Shown in pieces: positions 1 through 6,048 of a DNA stretch of 6,871 nucleotides. The notes below the pieces were generated by a model that worked only from the letters and a program-made list of their open reading frames with translations, was not told the origin of the DNA and did no database searches. Source of the stretch: Gammaproteobacteria bacterium (GTDB lineage: Bacteria > Pseudomonadota > Gammaproteobacteria > J044); assembly GCA_003696465.1 (NCBI GenBank), contig RFHG01000046.1, forward strand, positions 1 through 6,871, written 5' to 3'. A program made the position numbers and the translations under genes. How positions within the stretch are numbered: the first letter of the stretch is position 1; every line of letters starts with the position of its first letter.

Positions 1-117
1 CACGGCCATGCGCGGGGCTATGTCCAGTGGTTCAACGGTTATGGCGAGAGCCTGATCGACTACAACGCGCTGACCAACAGCATTGGCTTCGGCATTGCCG
101 TCAGCGACTGGCTTTGA
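1..117 (+). CDS. pldA: Outer-membrane phospholipase A (PldA/OMPLA), C-terminal end only
   Basis: The last 38 codons of a gene entering from the left, read in frame 1 and ending in TGA at 115-117. The peptide contains RGYVQWFNGYGESLIDYN and ends GIAVSDWL. This matches the conserved C-terminal strands of OMPLA, where a glycine-rich GYGESLIDYN segment precedes the final membrane strand with alternating hydrophobic residues and an aromatic/hydrophobic end. Known role of the family: a calcium-dependent beta-barrel enzyme that hydrolyses phospholipids mislocalised to the outer leaflet of the outer membrane. The catalytic His/Ser region lies outside the window, so activity cannot be judged here. The gene converges on the diguanylate cyclase gene at 267-2012. 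Confidence 0.85.
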   Translation, partial: HGHARGYVQWFNGYGESLIDYNALTNSIGFGIAVSDWL

Positions 118-182
118 GCCAGTCGGGCAATACCTTTGGCCAGGGTTGAAAACCTCCTCGTCTCGATTGCCGCTCGGAAGCT

Positions 183-222
183 GTCCCGGCACAGGTGCCT
201 GACACGCACCGAATGCCGGGAC
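183..222. terminator. Nested stem-loop between convergent genes, possible bidirectional terminator
   Basis: GTCCCGGCA (183-191) is the exact reverse complement of TGCCGGGAC (214-222). Inside it GGTGC (194-198) pairs with GCACC (206-210) around a 7-base loop, giving one long hairpin with a small interior loop. It lies between the stop of pldA (117) and the stop of the convergent cyclase gene (267), where a two-way terminator is expected. No T-run follows on either strand, so it is not a textbook intrinsic terminator. It could also be a repeated intergenic element or an mRNA 3'-end stabiliser. Nothing else recognisable was found in 118-266. Confidence 0.45.
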
Positions 223-266
223 CGGGGCCGCAGAGGGCGACGAGATTGTCAGGCCTGGGCCCTGAA

Positions 267-2012
267 TTATTCGCTATCCCCCTGTTCGCAACCACAGACT
301 CGGTTCTTGCCCTCGGCCTTGGCCCGATACAGGGCGGCGTCGGCCCGGGCCACCAGCCGGTCGAGTGACTCGCCATGGACATGCTCGGCACAGCCGATCG
401 AGGCCGTGATACGCAAGCCGGACGGGAATTCGTGCTGCTCGATGCGGCGCCGCAGCCGCTCGGCCAGATCCCGCGCCCCTGCGGCCCGGGTATTGGGGCA
501 GACCACCAGAAACTCCTCCCCGCCCCAGCGCCCGGGCACATCGCTCAGGCGCACCACCTGTTCGATCACCCGGGCCAGCTCGCACAACACCTCGTCCCCG
601 ACCTGATGCCCGAAATGGTCATTGACCTGCTTGAAACCGTCCAGGTCCATCAGCAATACCGACAGGGGCTCCCCGTTGCGTTCATGCAGGCCAATGAGTG
701 CACGCAACCGGTCCATCAGATGGCGACGGTTGGGCAATCCGGTCAGTTCGTCGGTCAGGGCCTGCCTGCGCATGCGCTCGATGAGCTCTCCAAGCTCCCG
801 GGCGGTGGTATTGATGAGATGGGCATAGGCACGGGCCTCGGTGCTGATCCGGGCATCGCTCAGCGAGATCGGGGGCTGCTCGAGCAACTGCCCCTCGTCG
901 GAGGATTCGCTTAGCGCCACCAGGGTCAGGGTGTAGTTGAAGAAGAGGTTGGCCCCCTGGAGGTGGAAAAACTCGCCATAGGTAAAGAAGCCGGCGGTGG
1001 GCGCCAGCTCGTTGAAGACCCGGGCCTCGTCCTCGATGAGCTGTTTCATCAGGGCCTTTCGCGCCACGCAGGTGAAGGTGAGGATGGCCTCGAAGCGTGC
1101 CCGGCGCAGCTGCTGCATGACCTCCGATTGCCTGTCCAGCAGTGCCTGCGGGTCACCGATGGCGAACCAGGTCTGTTCGCCGGTGCGGAAGTTGCCCATG
1201 AAGACCATGCTGCCGTCGTCGTTGACCCCGACACAGGCACGGGCCAGCTTGACTCCGTGGCGCTCTACCATGAGCGGGAACTGTACGCTGAGCACCGGAA
1301 GGCGTTCAGCCGCCTCATCCCCCAGGTAATAACGGTAGGTCTCCAGTGCCGGCCTGCCGTCTAGCTCGATGAGCAGGTTCTTGCGCGCGCGATCCACATT
1401 CATGGGCCGGCCGAGCGGCATCCAGTCCATGCTGTAGAGGGTCTGGATGCGCAACTCCGGGTTGTACAGGGCCACGGCAATGGCGCCCTGGTCAATCACC
1501 TCCCGGCCGTTGAAGATCCAGGTCTCCCGAAAACGCAAATACTCGCCCGCCAGCCCGCCGGCCAGGGGGACGCCCGGCAGGGCCTCGTTGATGCCCTCGA
1601 CGAAATCCTCACCGTTTGTATTGAGCCCGGTGGCAAACGCGATCACCATCTGCGGCTGCGTGTCTTCTCCAGCCAGGGCCGACACCAGCGACTTGCCCAG
1701 AGCCAGGCTGTCCTCGTTGTCCCAGGCCTGCATGCAGGGCACCAGGCGCGTCCGTTCGAACGCGAGGAAGCTGATCACCACCCCCTCTTCCAGCAGCACA
1801 CCATCGGCAATCTCGCCACCGGTGGTGGTGCCCATGATGACGGCCGAGGGAAACATTTCCCCCAGCAGGGTGCTCAGGGCACGAATGAAGTCCCCCTCGA
1901 GATTGCCGCAGAACACCTGGATGAGCAGGCGGGCATCGTCACGAATACCCCGTTCCTGACAGAAGGCCCTCAACCCTTCCTCGTCGTGATATTCGTGGTT
2001 GTCCAAGCGCAT
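267..2012 (-). CDS. FIST-sensor diguanylate cyclase (FIST_N + FIST_C + GGDEF)
   Basis: A predicted cytoplasmic 581-residue protein that makes cyclic di-GMP from two GTP. Residues about 25-230 look like FIST_N (GTTTGGEI at 61-68) and about 240-370 like FIST_C (CVARKAL, then YGEFFH at 345-350). A helical linker (385-418) leads to a GGDEF domain (419-575). Its active-site loop GGEEF (497-501) is intact, the metal-binding MDLDGFK segment is present (D456), and RLSD (488-491) matches the RxxD product-inhibition site at its usual spacing, so an active, feedback-inhibited enzyme is expected. No EAL domain, transmembrane segment or signal peptide is seen. FIST domains bind small ligands, and the NosP subgroup binds heme and nitric oxide; the ligand here is unknown. 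I chose ATG 2012 because AAGGGG lies 5 bases upstream; an in-frame ATG at 2039 adds 9 residues but has a poor ribosome site. The gene follows fetB by 92 bases and probably has its own promoter. Confidence 0.92.
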   Translation of the reverse strand: MRLDNHEYHDEEGLRAFCQERGIRDDARLLIQVFCGNLEGDFIRALSTLLGEMFPSAVIMGTTTGGEIADGVLLEEGVVISFLAFERTRLVPCMQAWDNEDSLALGKSLVSALAGEDTQPQMVIAFATGLNTNGEDFVEGINEALPGVPLAGGLAGEYLRFRETWIFNGREVIDQGAIAVALYNPELRIQTLYSMDWMPLGRPMNVDRARKNLLIELDGRPALETYRYYLGDEAAERLPVLSVQFPLMVERHGVKLARACVGVNDDGSMVFMGNFRTGEQTWFAIGDPQALLDRQSEVMQQLRRARFEAILTFTCVARKALMKQLIEDEARVFNELAPTAGFFTYGEFFHLQGANLFFNYTLTLVALSESSDEGQLLEQPPISLSDARISTEARAYAHLINTTARELGELIERMRRQALTDELTGLPNRRHLMDRLRALIGLHERNGEPLSVLLMDLDGFKQVNDHFGHQVGDEVLCELARVIEQVVRLSDVPGRWGGEEFLVVCPNTRAAGARDLAERLRRRIEQHEFPSGLRITASIGCAEHVHGESLDRLVARADAALYRAKAEGKNRVCGCEQGDSE

Positions 2013-2042
2013 AATAGCCCCTTGATCCACAAGGTTCATCCG

Positions 2043-2071
2043 AGCCTAAACAGGACCCGCGCAACATGCAA
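2043..2071 (-). promoter_or_regulatory. Candidate sigma-70-type promoter for the FIST-GGDEF gene
   Basis: Reading the minus strand, TTGCAT (2071-2066) is followed after exactly 17 bases by TAGGCT (2048-2043). The -35 matches well and the -10 weakly. Initiation would fall near 2036, upstream of the preferred start at 2012 and downstream of the alternative ATG at 2039, which would favour the shorter protein. CGAGCC (2041-2046) and GGCTCG (2079-2084) form an inverted repeat flanking the promoter; it may be chance or an operator. This is a by-eye match only. Confidence 0.3.
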
Positions 2072-2104
2072 GGGAAAGGGCTCGATCTGCCACCTGGTGA
2101 GCAC

Positions 2105-2851
2105 CTACGCAGAGCAGCTGCGTGCCAGGCGATCCTTGTGCCGAGCCTCGAACAGGGGACGGCTCATCTGCAGGAAGATGGCGGTAGAGATGCCCGCCGA
2201 ACCGAAGATCATGGCCATCACCATGATCTGGTAGCGTGCCGCGATGAGCGGCGAGACGCCGGACAGGATCTGACCGGTCATCATGCCCGGCAGCGAGACA
2301 AGGCCCACGGCCAGCAGGGAGTTGATGACCGGAATCAGCGAGGCGTTGAAGGCAATGCGCCGGGCGGTCTCATAGTCGGGCTGGCGATCGAGCTCGGCAT
2401 CCATGCGCTCGGCCGAGAGACTGACGCTGTTCATGGAATTGGAAAAGATCATCCCGGCCAGCGGGATCATGTATTGCGGCAGGTACCAGGGGTCGAGGCT
2501 CAGGACTCCCTGTGTGATCAGGGCCAGGGTCAGGCCGCCGCCGACGAGAATGGAAAGGAAGGCGGCACCGAACAGCGTACGCCTGCAACCGGGTACGGTA
2601 CCGAGCGCGATCCAGCTGGAGGCGAACAGCATCACCGACAGCACCAGCAGGATCACCCAGCCACTGGCCGCGCCGAAGATCCAGGCCAGGAAATAACCGA
2701 TCAGCACGAGCTGGACGAGCATGCGCAGCAGGGCCACCACCCCGCGCCGCACACCCAGCGACCAGCGCCAGAGGATGACAAGCGTCACCAGTGCCGGCAC
2801 GAAGGCCACGGCCAGATGCCACCAGCCGATGGGATGGATACCCGTGCTCAT
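2105..2851 (-). CDS. fetB: FetB/YbbM-family (UPF0014) ABC transporter permease
   Basis: A 248-residue inner-membrane protein, close to the size of E. coli FetB. About seven hydrophobic segments can be seen, roughly at residues 9-28, 38-60, 64-82, 92-115, 125-145, 174-198 and 205-230. Family-like stretches include NSMNSVSLSAERMDAELD (138-155) and LPGMMTGQILSGVSPL followed by ARYQI. In E. coli FetB works with the ATPase FetA in iron export linked to peroxide resistance; the substrate here is not proven. The start at 2851 overlaps the egtB stop as ATGA, with GCGGAA just upstream, so it is probably translationally coupled to egtB. Longer readings in this frame run into the egtB gene and are rejected. 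No FetA-like ATPase is in the window, so the partner must be encoded elsewhere. Placement behind the iron enzyme EgtB suggests an iron or oxidative-stress theme, by inference. Confidence 0.88.
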   Translation of the reverse strand: MSTGIHPIGWWHLAVAFVPALVTLVILWRWSLGVRRGVVALLRMLVQLVLIGYFLAWIFGAASGWVILLVLSVMLFASSWIALGTVPGCRRTLFGAAFLSILVGGGLTLALITQGVLSLDPWYLPQYMIPLAGMIFSNSMNSVSLSAERMDAELDRQPDYETARRIAFNASLIPVINSLLAVGLVSLPGMMTGQILSGVSPLIAARYQIMVMAMIFGSAGISTAIFLQMSRPLFEARHKDRLARSCSA

Positions 2852-4089
2852 GCAGATTCCGCTGTCGTGTGCACCAGCTGCAGGGCAGGCTGGCCGGACC
2901 CTGCGGGCCGGTTGGCACGCCCGCTGCCGTCCCGTGCCAGGCGCAGCCCGGCCAGGACATGACGCTTGTCGGGCAAATAGAAATTGCGAAACGAGGCCCG
3001 CTTGATGCGCGGCCGCGTGTACAGGCTGCCGCCGCGCAGGGTGTGGTGACGGCCATCGAACCAGGCCTGCGAATAGCGCGTGTAGGGAAAGGGCTCGTAA
3101 CCCGGGTAGGGAAAGAAGGCATTGCCGCACCACTCCCAGACCACGCCCACGAGCTGCAGCGCGTGCAGGCGATGGGCCGCCTCCCATTCATGCTCATGCG
3201 GCAGGCGGCCCCCGGCCCAGCGGGCATAGGCCTCGGCCTCGTAGAGGTTGATGCCATGCACCGGGAAGTCCGGGTGCAGCTCATAGGGCCCCTCGGCCAG
3301 GATACCGTACCACCAGCCCCGGGCATCCTGGCGCCAGTGCTCCGGATGACGCGCGCCGGACAGCTGCAGCCAGGCCCGGCCATCCTCGCTCCACAGGGAA
3401 GGATTCTCGTAGCCCCCGGCCTCCATGAAGGCGAGCCACTGGGCGTTGGTCACCGGCCGCCTTGCGATCTCGAACTCCTCCAGCTCGGGACTCCAGGCCG
3501 GCAGTTCGTTGTCGAAGGCCTCGGGGCGTTCACCACCCACCGGATAGCTGCAGGCCGGCAGGGCCACGAATTCGGTCTCGGGCCCGGCCGGCCGCAGCCT
3601 GCGCTCGGGGAAGAACTGGTGGCGGTGGCGTGCCTGGGCACGCTGGGCCAGCACCAGCAGCATGGTCTCGTAATGCTGCTGGTGATGCTGGAGGAAGAAC
3701 AGGGGCAGGTAATCGTTCTCGAGCAGGGGGTGTTCCGGCAGGCGACGGTCCGCCATGCCGCTCAGCAGCAACAGGGTCTGTTCCTGGTCGGCACGCACCT
3801 GACGCAACAGCCGTTCCCGCGGCGGCAGACGGCGCCCCCGCTCGGGCTTGAAGGCGCGTTCGGGCAAATAGCGTGCACCATCGCGTCCCAGCCCCTTCCA
3901 GCGCCCCAGGATCTCGCCCAGCAGCCAGCGTTTCTCCACATGGGCGCAGTGTGCATAGTGCCAGCCGATGGGCGACAGCTCCGGGTGGTACTGGCGGCGC
4001 AGGCTGTCCTCGTCCAGCCGCTCGACCAGCGCCTGCAGGCAGTTGTGAATGCCACGCAACTCGGCCAGCACGGACAGGGTCGTACTCAC
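2848..4089 (-). CDS. egtB: Ergothioneine biosynthesis sulfoxide synthase EgtB
   Basis: A 413-residue non-heme iron enzyme that joins hercynine to a thiol (gamma-glutamylcysteine or cysteine) using O2 to form a sulfoxide. The N-terminal DinB-like bundle (about 5-150) carries SPIGWHYAHCAHVEKRWLL (39-57) and HHQQHYETM (135-143). By alignment with mycobacterial EgtB the iron ligands should be His47, His135 and His139. The C-terminal formylglycine-generating-enzyme-like domain (about 175-385) shows PVTNAQWLAFM, PVHGINLYEAEAYARWAGG with LPHEHEWEAA, GVVWEW, LRGGSLYTRP and SFRNFYLPDKRHVLAGLRLA. About 27 residues (RDGSG onwards) extend past the usual family end. The start is GTG, overlapping the egtC stop as GTGA, and the stop overlaps the fetB start. 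The adjacent EgtC suggests gamma-glutamylcysteine as sulfur donor. There is no C-terminal methyltransferase, so it is not OvoA. Confidence 0.93.
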   Translation of the reverse strand: MSTTLSVLAELRGIHNCLQALVERLDEDSLRRQYHPELSPIGWHYAHCAHVEKRWLLGEILGRWKGLGRDGARYLPERAFKPERGRRLPPRERLLRQVRADQEQTLLLLSGMADRRLPEHPLLENDYLPLFFLQHHQQHYETMLLVLAQRAQARHRHQFFPERRLRPAGPETEFVALPACSYPVGGERPEAFDNELPAWSPELEEFEIARRPVTNAQWLAFMEAGGYENPSLWSEDGRAWLQLSGARHPEHWRQDARGWWYGILAEGPYELHPDFPVHGINLYEAEAYARWAGGRLPHEHEWEAAHRLHALQLVGVVWEWCGNAFFPYPGYEPFPYTRYSQAWFDGRHHTLRGGSLYTRPRIKRASFRNFYLPDKRHVLAGLRLARDGSGRANRPAGSGQPALQLVHTTAESA

Positions 4090-4862
4090 AGGGCAAGGAT
4101 CTCCGGGGGCTTGTCGGGTACCAGCCTCAGGATATGGGATGCCGGTACCGCTTGCCAGGGTGCGTCGGCCTGCAACGGCTCCGAGGCCAGCATGCGCGCG
4201 CCGGGGGCAAGCCCCATGCCTTCTTCGAGCCAGTACAGGCTGGGAGCCTGGTCACGGATGGCATGACGCAGCGCCACCACTTCGCCGGGTCGGGCCAGCA
4301 CCAGGTTGAGCAGGGCCACCCCCCGGTCCAGACGGGCAGCCACCCATTCGGCCAGCGCTGCCAGCGCCTCCACCGGATCGCCCAGCTCGGCCAGCAACTG
4401 GCTGGCGAGGGCAAACAGATGCTCGGAATCGGTGCTGCCACGCAGCAGGGCCAGGTGTTCATCATCCAGCGCCTGCGTGAGCGGACGGCGCAGACTGCGG
4501 GCAAAGTCCCCGACGAACCCGTTGTGCAGGAACAGGCAGGTACCGTCGTGAAAGGGCTGTACATTCTCGATGGCGTTGCCGAAACCCTCGGTTGCACTGC
4601 GCACGAACCCCAGCCACAGGGGCGCCACGAGCGCTTCACTCAGATCCCGCAGGTTGGGATCGGCCCAGATGGGTGCCGCACTGCGATAGTGACGAGGGTG
4701 GCCGGCAGCGTCGAACCAGCCCATGCCCCAGCCATCGGCATTGACACAGGCATAGCGCAACTCGCGCGGCTGCCAGGACTGGCGATACAGGCTATGCTCA
4801 GGCCTGAGCAGCAGCGCGGCCGCCTCGACCGGCTCACCGAGATAGGCGGCCAGACGACACAT
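4086..4862 (-). CDS. egtC: EgtC-like class II glutamine amidotransferase
   Basis: A 258-residue Ntn-hydrolase of the class II glutamine amidotransferase fold. In ergothioneine synthesis EgtC hydrolyses the gamma-glutamyl group from the EgtB sulfoxide product. The ATG at 4862 is chosen because it places the catalytic cysteine at residue 2 (MCRLAAYLGE). Other family features are NADGWGMGWFD (41-51), RSATEGFGNAIENVQPF (88-104), HNGFVGDF (113-120), RGSTDSEHLFAL (141-152) and ASEPLQADAPW (226-236). Longer readings from GTG at 4883 add seven residues before MC and would bury the nucleophile unless processed. No Shine-Dalgarno sequence precedes 4862: that stretch is pyrimidine-rich because it is the complement of the strong ribosome site of the small + strand ORF. 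It is the first gene of the egtC-egtB-fetB operon. The EgtC name rests on context as much as sequence, since related amidotransferases occur elsewhere. Confidence 0.9.
   Translation of the reverse strand: MCRLAAYLGEPVEAAALLLRPEHSLYRQSWQPRELRYACVNADGWGMGWFDAAGHPRHYRSAAPIWADPNLRDLSEALVAPLWLGFVRSATEGFGNAIENVQPFHDGTCLFLHNGFVGDFARSLRRPLTQALDDEHLALLRGSTDSEHLFALASQLLAELGDPVEALAALAEWVAARLDRGVALLNLVLARPGEVVALRHAIRDQAPSLYWLEEGMGLAPGARMLASEPLQADAPWQAVPASHILRLVPDKPPEILAL
4770..4798 (+). promoter_or_regulatory. Possible + strand promoter inside the 5' end of egtC
   Basis: CTGCCA (4770-4775) and TATGCT (4793-4798) are 17 bases apart and each matches four of six positions of the sigma-70 consensus. Initiation near 4805 would give a leader of about 80 bases before the small ORF at 4886. 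The small ORF begins only 23 bases from the egtC start, so a + strand promoter inside egtC, or very close to it, is needed. The match is weak and lies within coding sequence. Confidence 0.22.
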
Positions 4863-4873
4863 GGAAGGGACAC

Positions 4874-4880
4874 GGGAGGA
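4874..4880 (+). promoter_or_regulatory. Strong Shine-Dalgarno sequence for the small ORF upstream of egtD
   Basis: GGGAGGA sits 5 bases before the ATG at 4886. It is the best ribosome site seen in the window and decides the reading of the region as a small gene rather than untranslated leader. On the opposite strand the same bases make the egtC leader pyrimidine-rich. Confidence 0.65.
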
Positions 4881-4885
4881 CACTC

Positions 4886-5035
4886 ATGCACACCAGCTTA
4901 AAGAACCTGCGGGCAATTTGCGACAGGAACACCGGCAGCCGGCCTGTCACCCTGCGCCTGGGCACCGACCATCCCCACTCCGGCCTGCGACTGCGCCCGA
5001 TGGCCCGCCGGCACCAAGAGCCGGTCATCCGATGA
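4886..5035 (+). CDS. Small unrecognised 49-residue ORF upstream of and overlapping egtD
   Basis: Codons run from ATG at 4886 to TGA at 5033-5035. The protein begins MHTSLKNLRAICDRNTG and ends RPMARRHQEPVIR; it is arginine-rich and basic, with a single cysteine and no membrane segment or signal peptide. Support: GGGAGGA ideally spaced before the ATG; about 41 of 49 codons ending in G or C, far more than in the egtD frame over the same bases; and a TGA overlapping the ATG at 5032 as ATGA, the same junction type used in the egtC-egtB-fetB operon. I recognise no family. It could be a genuine small protein of the ergothioneine locus, or a leader peptide whose translation opens the hairpin at the egtD start. 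It could also be non-coding chance, though the combined signals argue against that. The first dozen codons (TTA, GCA, ATT) are less biased than the rest. Confidence 0.55.
   Translation: MHTSLKNLRAICDRNTGSRPVTLRLGTDHPHSGLRLRPMARRHQEPVIR
4922..4948. repeat. Imperfect inverted repeat within the small ORF
   Basis: GACAGG (4922-4927) pairs with CCTGTC (4943-4948), and inside it CCGG (4932-4935) can pair with CCGG (4939-4942), leaving a 4-base bulge on the left and a 3-base loop. It is the first of three hairpin-forming stretches in the egtC-egtD interval and the weakest of them. Confidence 0.35.
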
Positions 5036-5042
5036 CCGGCTC
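5018..5042. promoter_or_regulatory. Perfect palindromic hairpin enclosing the small-ORF stop and egtD start
   Basis: GAGCCGGTCAT (5018-5028) and ATGACCGGCTC (5032-5042) are exact reverse complements separated by CCG. In + strand RNA this is an 11-bp stem with a 3-base loop, and its 3' arm begins with the ATGA carrying the egtD start and the small-ORF stop. A ribosome finishing the small ORF would melt the stem and expose the start, so coupling is a natural reading. As DNA it could instead be an operator for a dimeric regulator. There is no following T-run, so it is not a standard terminator. Confidence 0.6.
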
Positions 5043-6048
5043 GGCACCACGCGCGCCCACTCCGGACACGATGTCCGGGGTGCGCGTCATTCCTCCCTGC
5101 CGGCCCGTCAACGATCTTGCTGCCGATGCCCGCGCGGGTCTGCTGCACCGCCCCAGGCAGCTGCCGCCCAAGTACTTTTATGACGCCAGCGGCAGTGCCC
5201 TGTTCGATGCCATCTGCGACACGCCGGAATACTACCTCACACGCACGGAACACGCGCTTCTGGAACGCTGTGCCGCCGGCCTGATGCAGCAGGCCGCGGC
5301 CGATGCCGTGATCGAGCTCGGCGCCGGCACCGCCCGCAAGACGCGGACACTGCTGGCCCATGCCCGGCCGGGCACGCGCTACCGGCCGTTCGATATCTGC
5401 GCCCCGCTCATGCAGCAGGTGGGCCGGGACCTCGGCCGGGAATTCCCGCATCTGCGGATCGAGCCCTGCTGCGGCGACTATCACGCCGGACTCGCGCACC
5501 TCGAACACCCCCCGGGCCGTTGCCTGTTTCTCTTCCTGGGCAGCACACTGGGCAATTTCGAGGATGACGAGGCCAGCACCTTCCTCGATGAACTGACCGG
5601 CCAGATGGCCCCCGGCGACTGCCTCCTGCTGGGAGTGGACCGGGTCAAGTCGCGCCAGCGTCTGGAGGCCGCCTACAACGATGCACAAGGGCTCACGGCG
5701 CGCTTCAACCTCAACCTGCTCGAGGTGCTCAACCGGGAGCTGCTGGCCGACTTCGACCCCGCGGCATTTCGCCATCATGCCTTCTACAACGCGTCCGCCC
5801 ATCGCATCGAAATGCATCTGCACTGCCTGCGTGCCTGCCGGGTGCAGCTGCGCGCCCTTGGCGAAACCATCCATCTGGCGCAGGGCGAGTCCATCCGTAC
5901 CGAAATCAGCCGCAAGTTCACCCGCAGCGAGGCCGAGCTGCTGCTCCAGCAGGCGGGGCTGGAGATCCTTGCGCATGAAGAGGCCCCGAACGGCGATTTC
6001 AGCCTGCTGCTGGGGCGGTTGCCGCAGCGTCATCACGCTGTAACATGA
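5032..6048 (+). CDS. egtD: L-histidine N-alpha-methyltransferase EgtD
   Basis: A cytoplasmic SAM-dependent enzyme that trimethylates histidine to hercynine, the first step of ergothioneine synthesis. From ATG 5032 it is 338 residues. Motifs: LPPKYFYDASGSALFD (44-59), PEYYLTRTE (65-73), SAM-binding IELGAGTARKT (94-104), YRPFDI (117-122), FLGSTLGNF (168-176), AYNDAQGLTARFNLN (214-228), INRELLADFD-like LNRELLADFD (233-242), IEMHLH (259-264) and RTEISRKF (289-296). N175, Y215, E291 and S293 line up with histidine-binding residues known from mycobacterial EgtD, so activity is expected. The start is uncertain: ATG 5032 overlaps the small-ORF stop as ATGA, while ATG 5071 gives 325 residues, nearer the family's about 320. 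Both lie in hairpins and neither has a good ribosome site of its own. The open frame continues back to 4861 but with poor codon use. The gene is divergent from egtC. Confidence 0.93.
   Translation: MTGSAPRAPTPDTMSGVRVIPPCRPVNDLAADARAGLLHRPRQLPPKYFYDASGSALFDAICDTPEYYLTRTEHALLERCAAGLMQQAAADAVIELGAGTARKTRTLLAHARPGTRYRPFDICAPLMQQVGRDLGREFPHLRIEPCCGDYHAGLAHLEHPPGRCLFLFLGSTLGNFEDDEASTFLDELTGQMAPGDCLLLGVDRVKSRQRLEAAYNDAQGLTARFNLNLLEVLNRELLADFDPAAFRHHAFYNASAHRIEMHLHCLRACRVQLRALGETIHLAQGESIRTEISRKFTRSEAELLLQQAGLEILAHEEAPNGDFSLLLGRLPQRHHAVT
5052..5086. promoter_or_regulatory. Second long hairpin at the egtD 5' end, with ATG 5071 at its tip
   Basis: CCGGACA (5062-5068) pairs with TGTCCGG (5072-5078) around a CGA loop. 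The stem continues through a T-G wobble, CAC with GTG (5058-5060 and 5080-5082), a 2-base bulge (5056-5057) and CGCG with CGCG (5052-5055 and 5083-5086), about 15 pairs in all. The alternative egtD start ATG at 5071 begins in the loop. The centres of this hairpin and the previous one are 40 bases apart. Confidence 0.5.

Noticed and set aside
2066..2962. 298-codon + strand open frame opposite fetB
   Set aside because: It is extremely His/Gln/Asp/Gly-rich and is the complement of a membrane protein gene, so it is a shadow.
2852..3187. N-terminal extension of the fetB frame into egtB
   Set aside because: The extension is the out-of-frame shadow of egtB. The ATG at 2851 gives family length and an ATGA overlap.
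2791..4266. 491-codon open frame on the + strand opposite egtB and egtC
   Set aside because: It is antisense to two genes with clear family motifs. It is low-complexity in Gln/Gly/Ala/Pro and is explained by G/C third-position bias.
4741..4746. Exact TTGACA on the + strand within egtC
   Set aside because: No acceptable -10 lies at 16-18 bases, and the hexamer is explained by coding sequence.
4861..5031. Extension of EgtD to an ATG at 4861
   Set aside because: Codon use in this frame is poor over 4886-5031, where the small-ORF frame is clearly better. No ribosome site precedes 4861, and the extra 57 residues are His/Pro-rich and unlike EgtD.
4834..6036. 400-codon open frame on the minus strand opposite egtD
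   Set aside because: It is antisense to a motif-rich EgtD and resembles no family. Long antisense frames are common in GC-rich genes.
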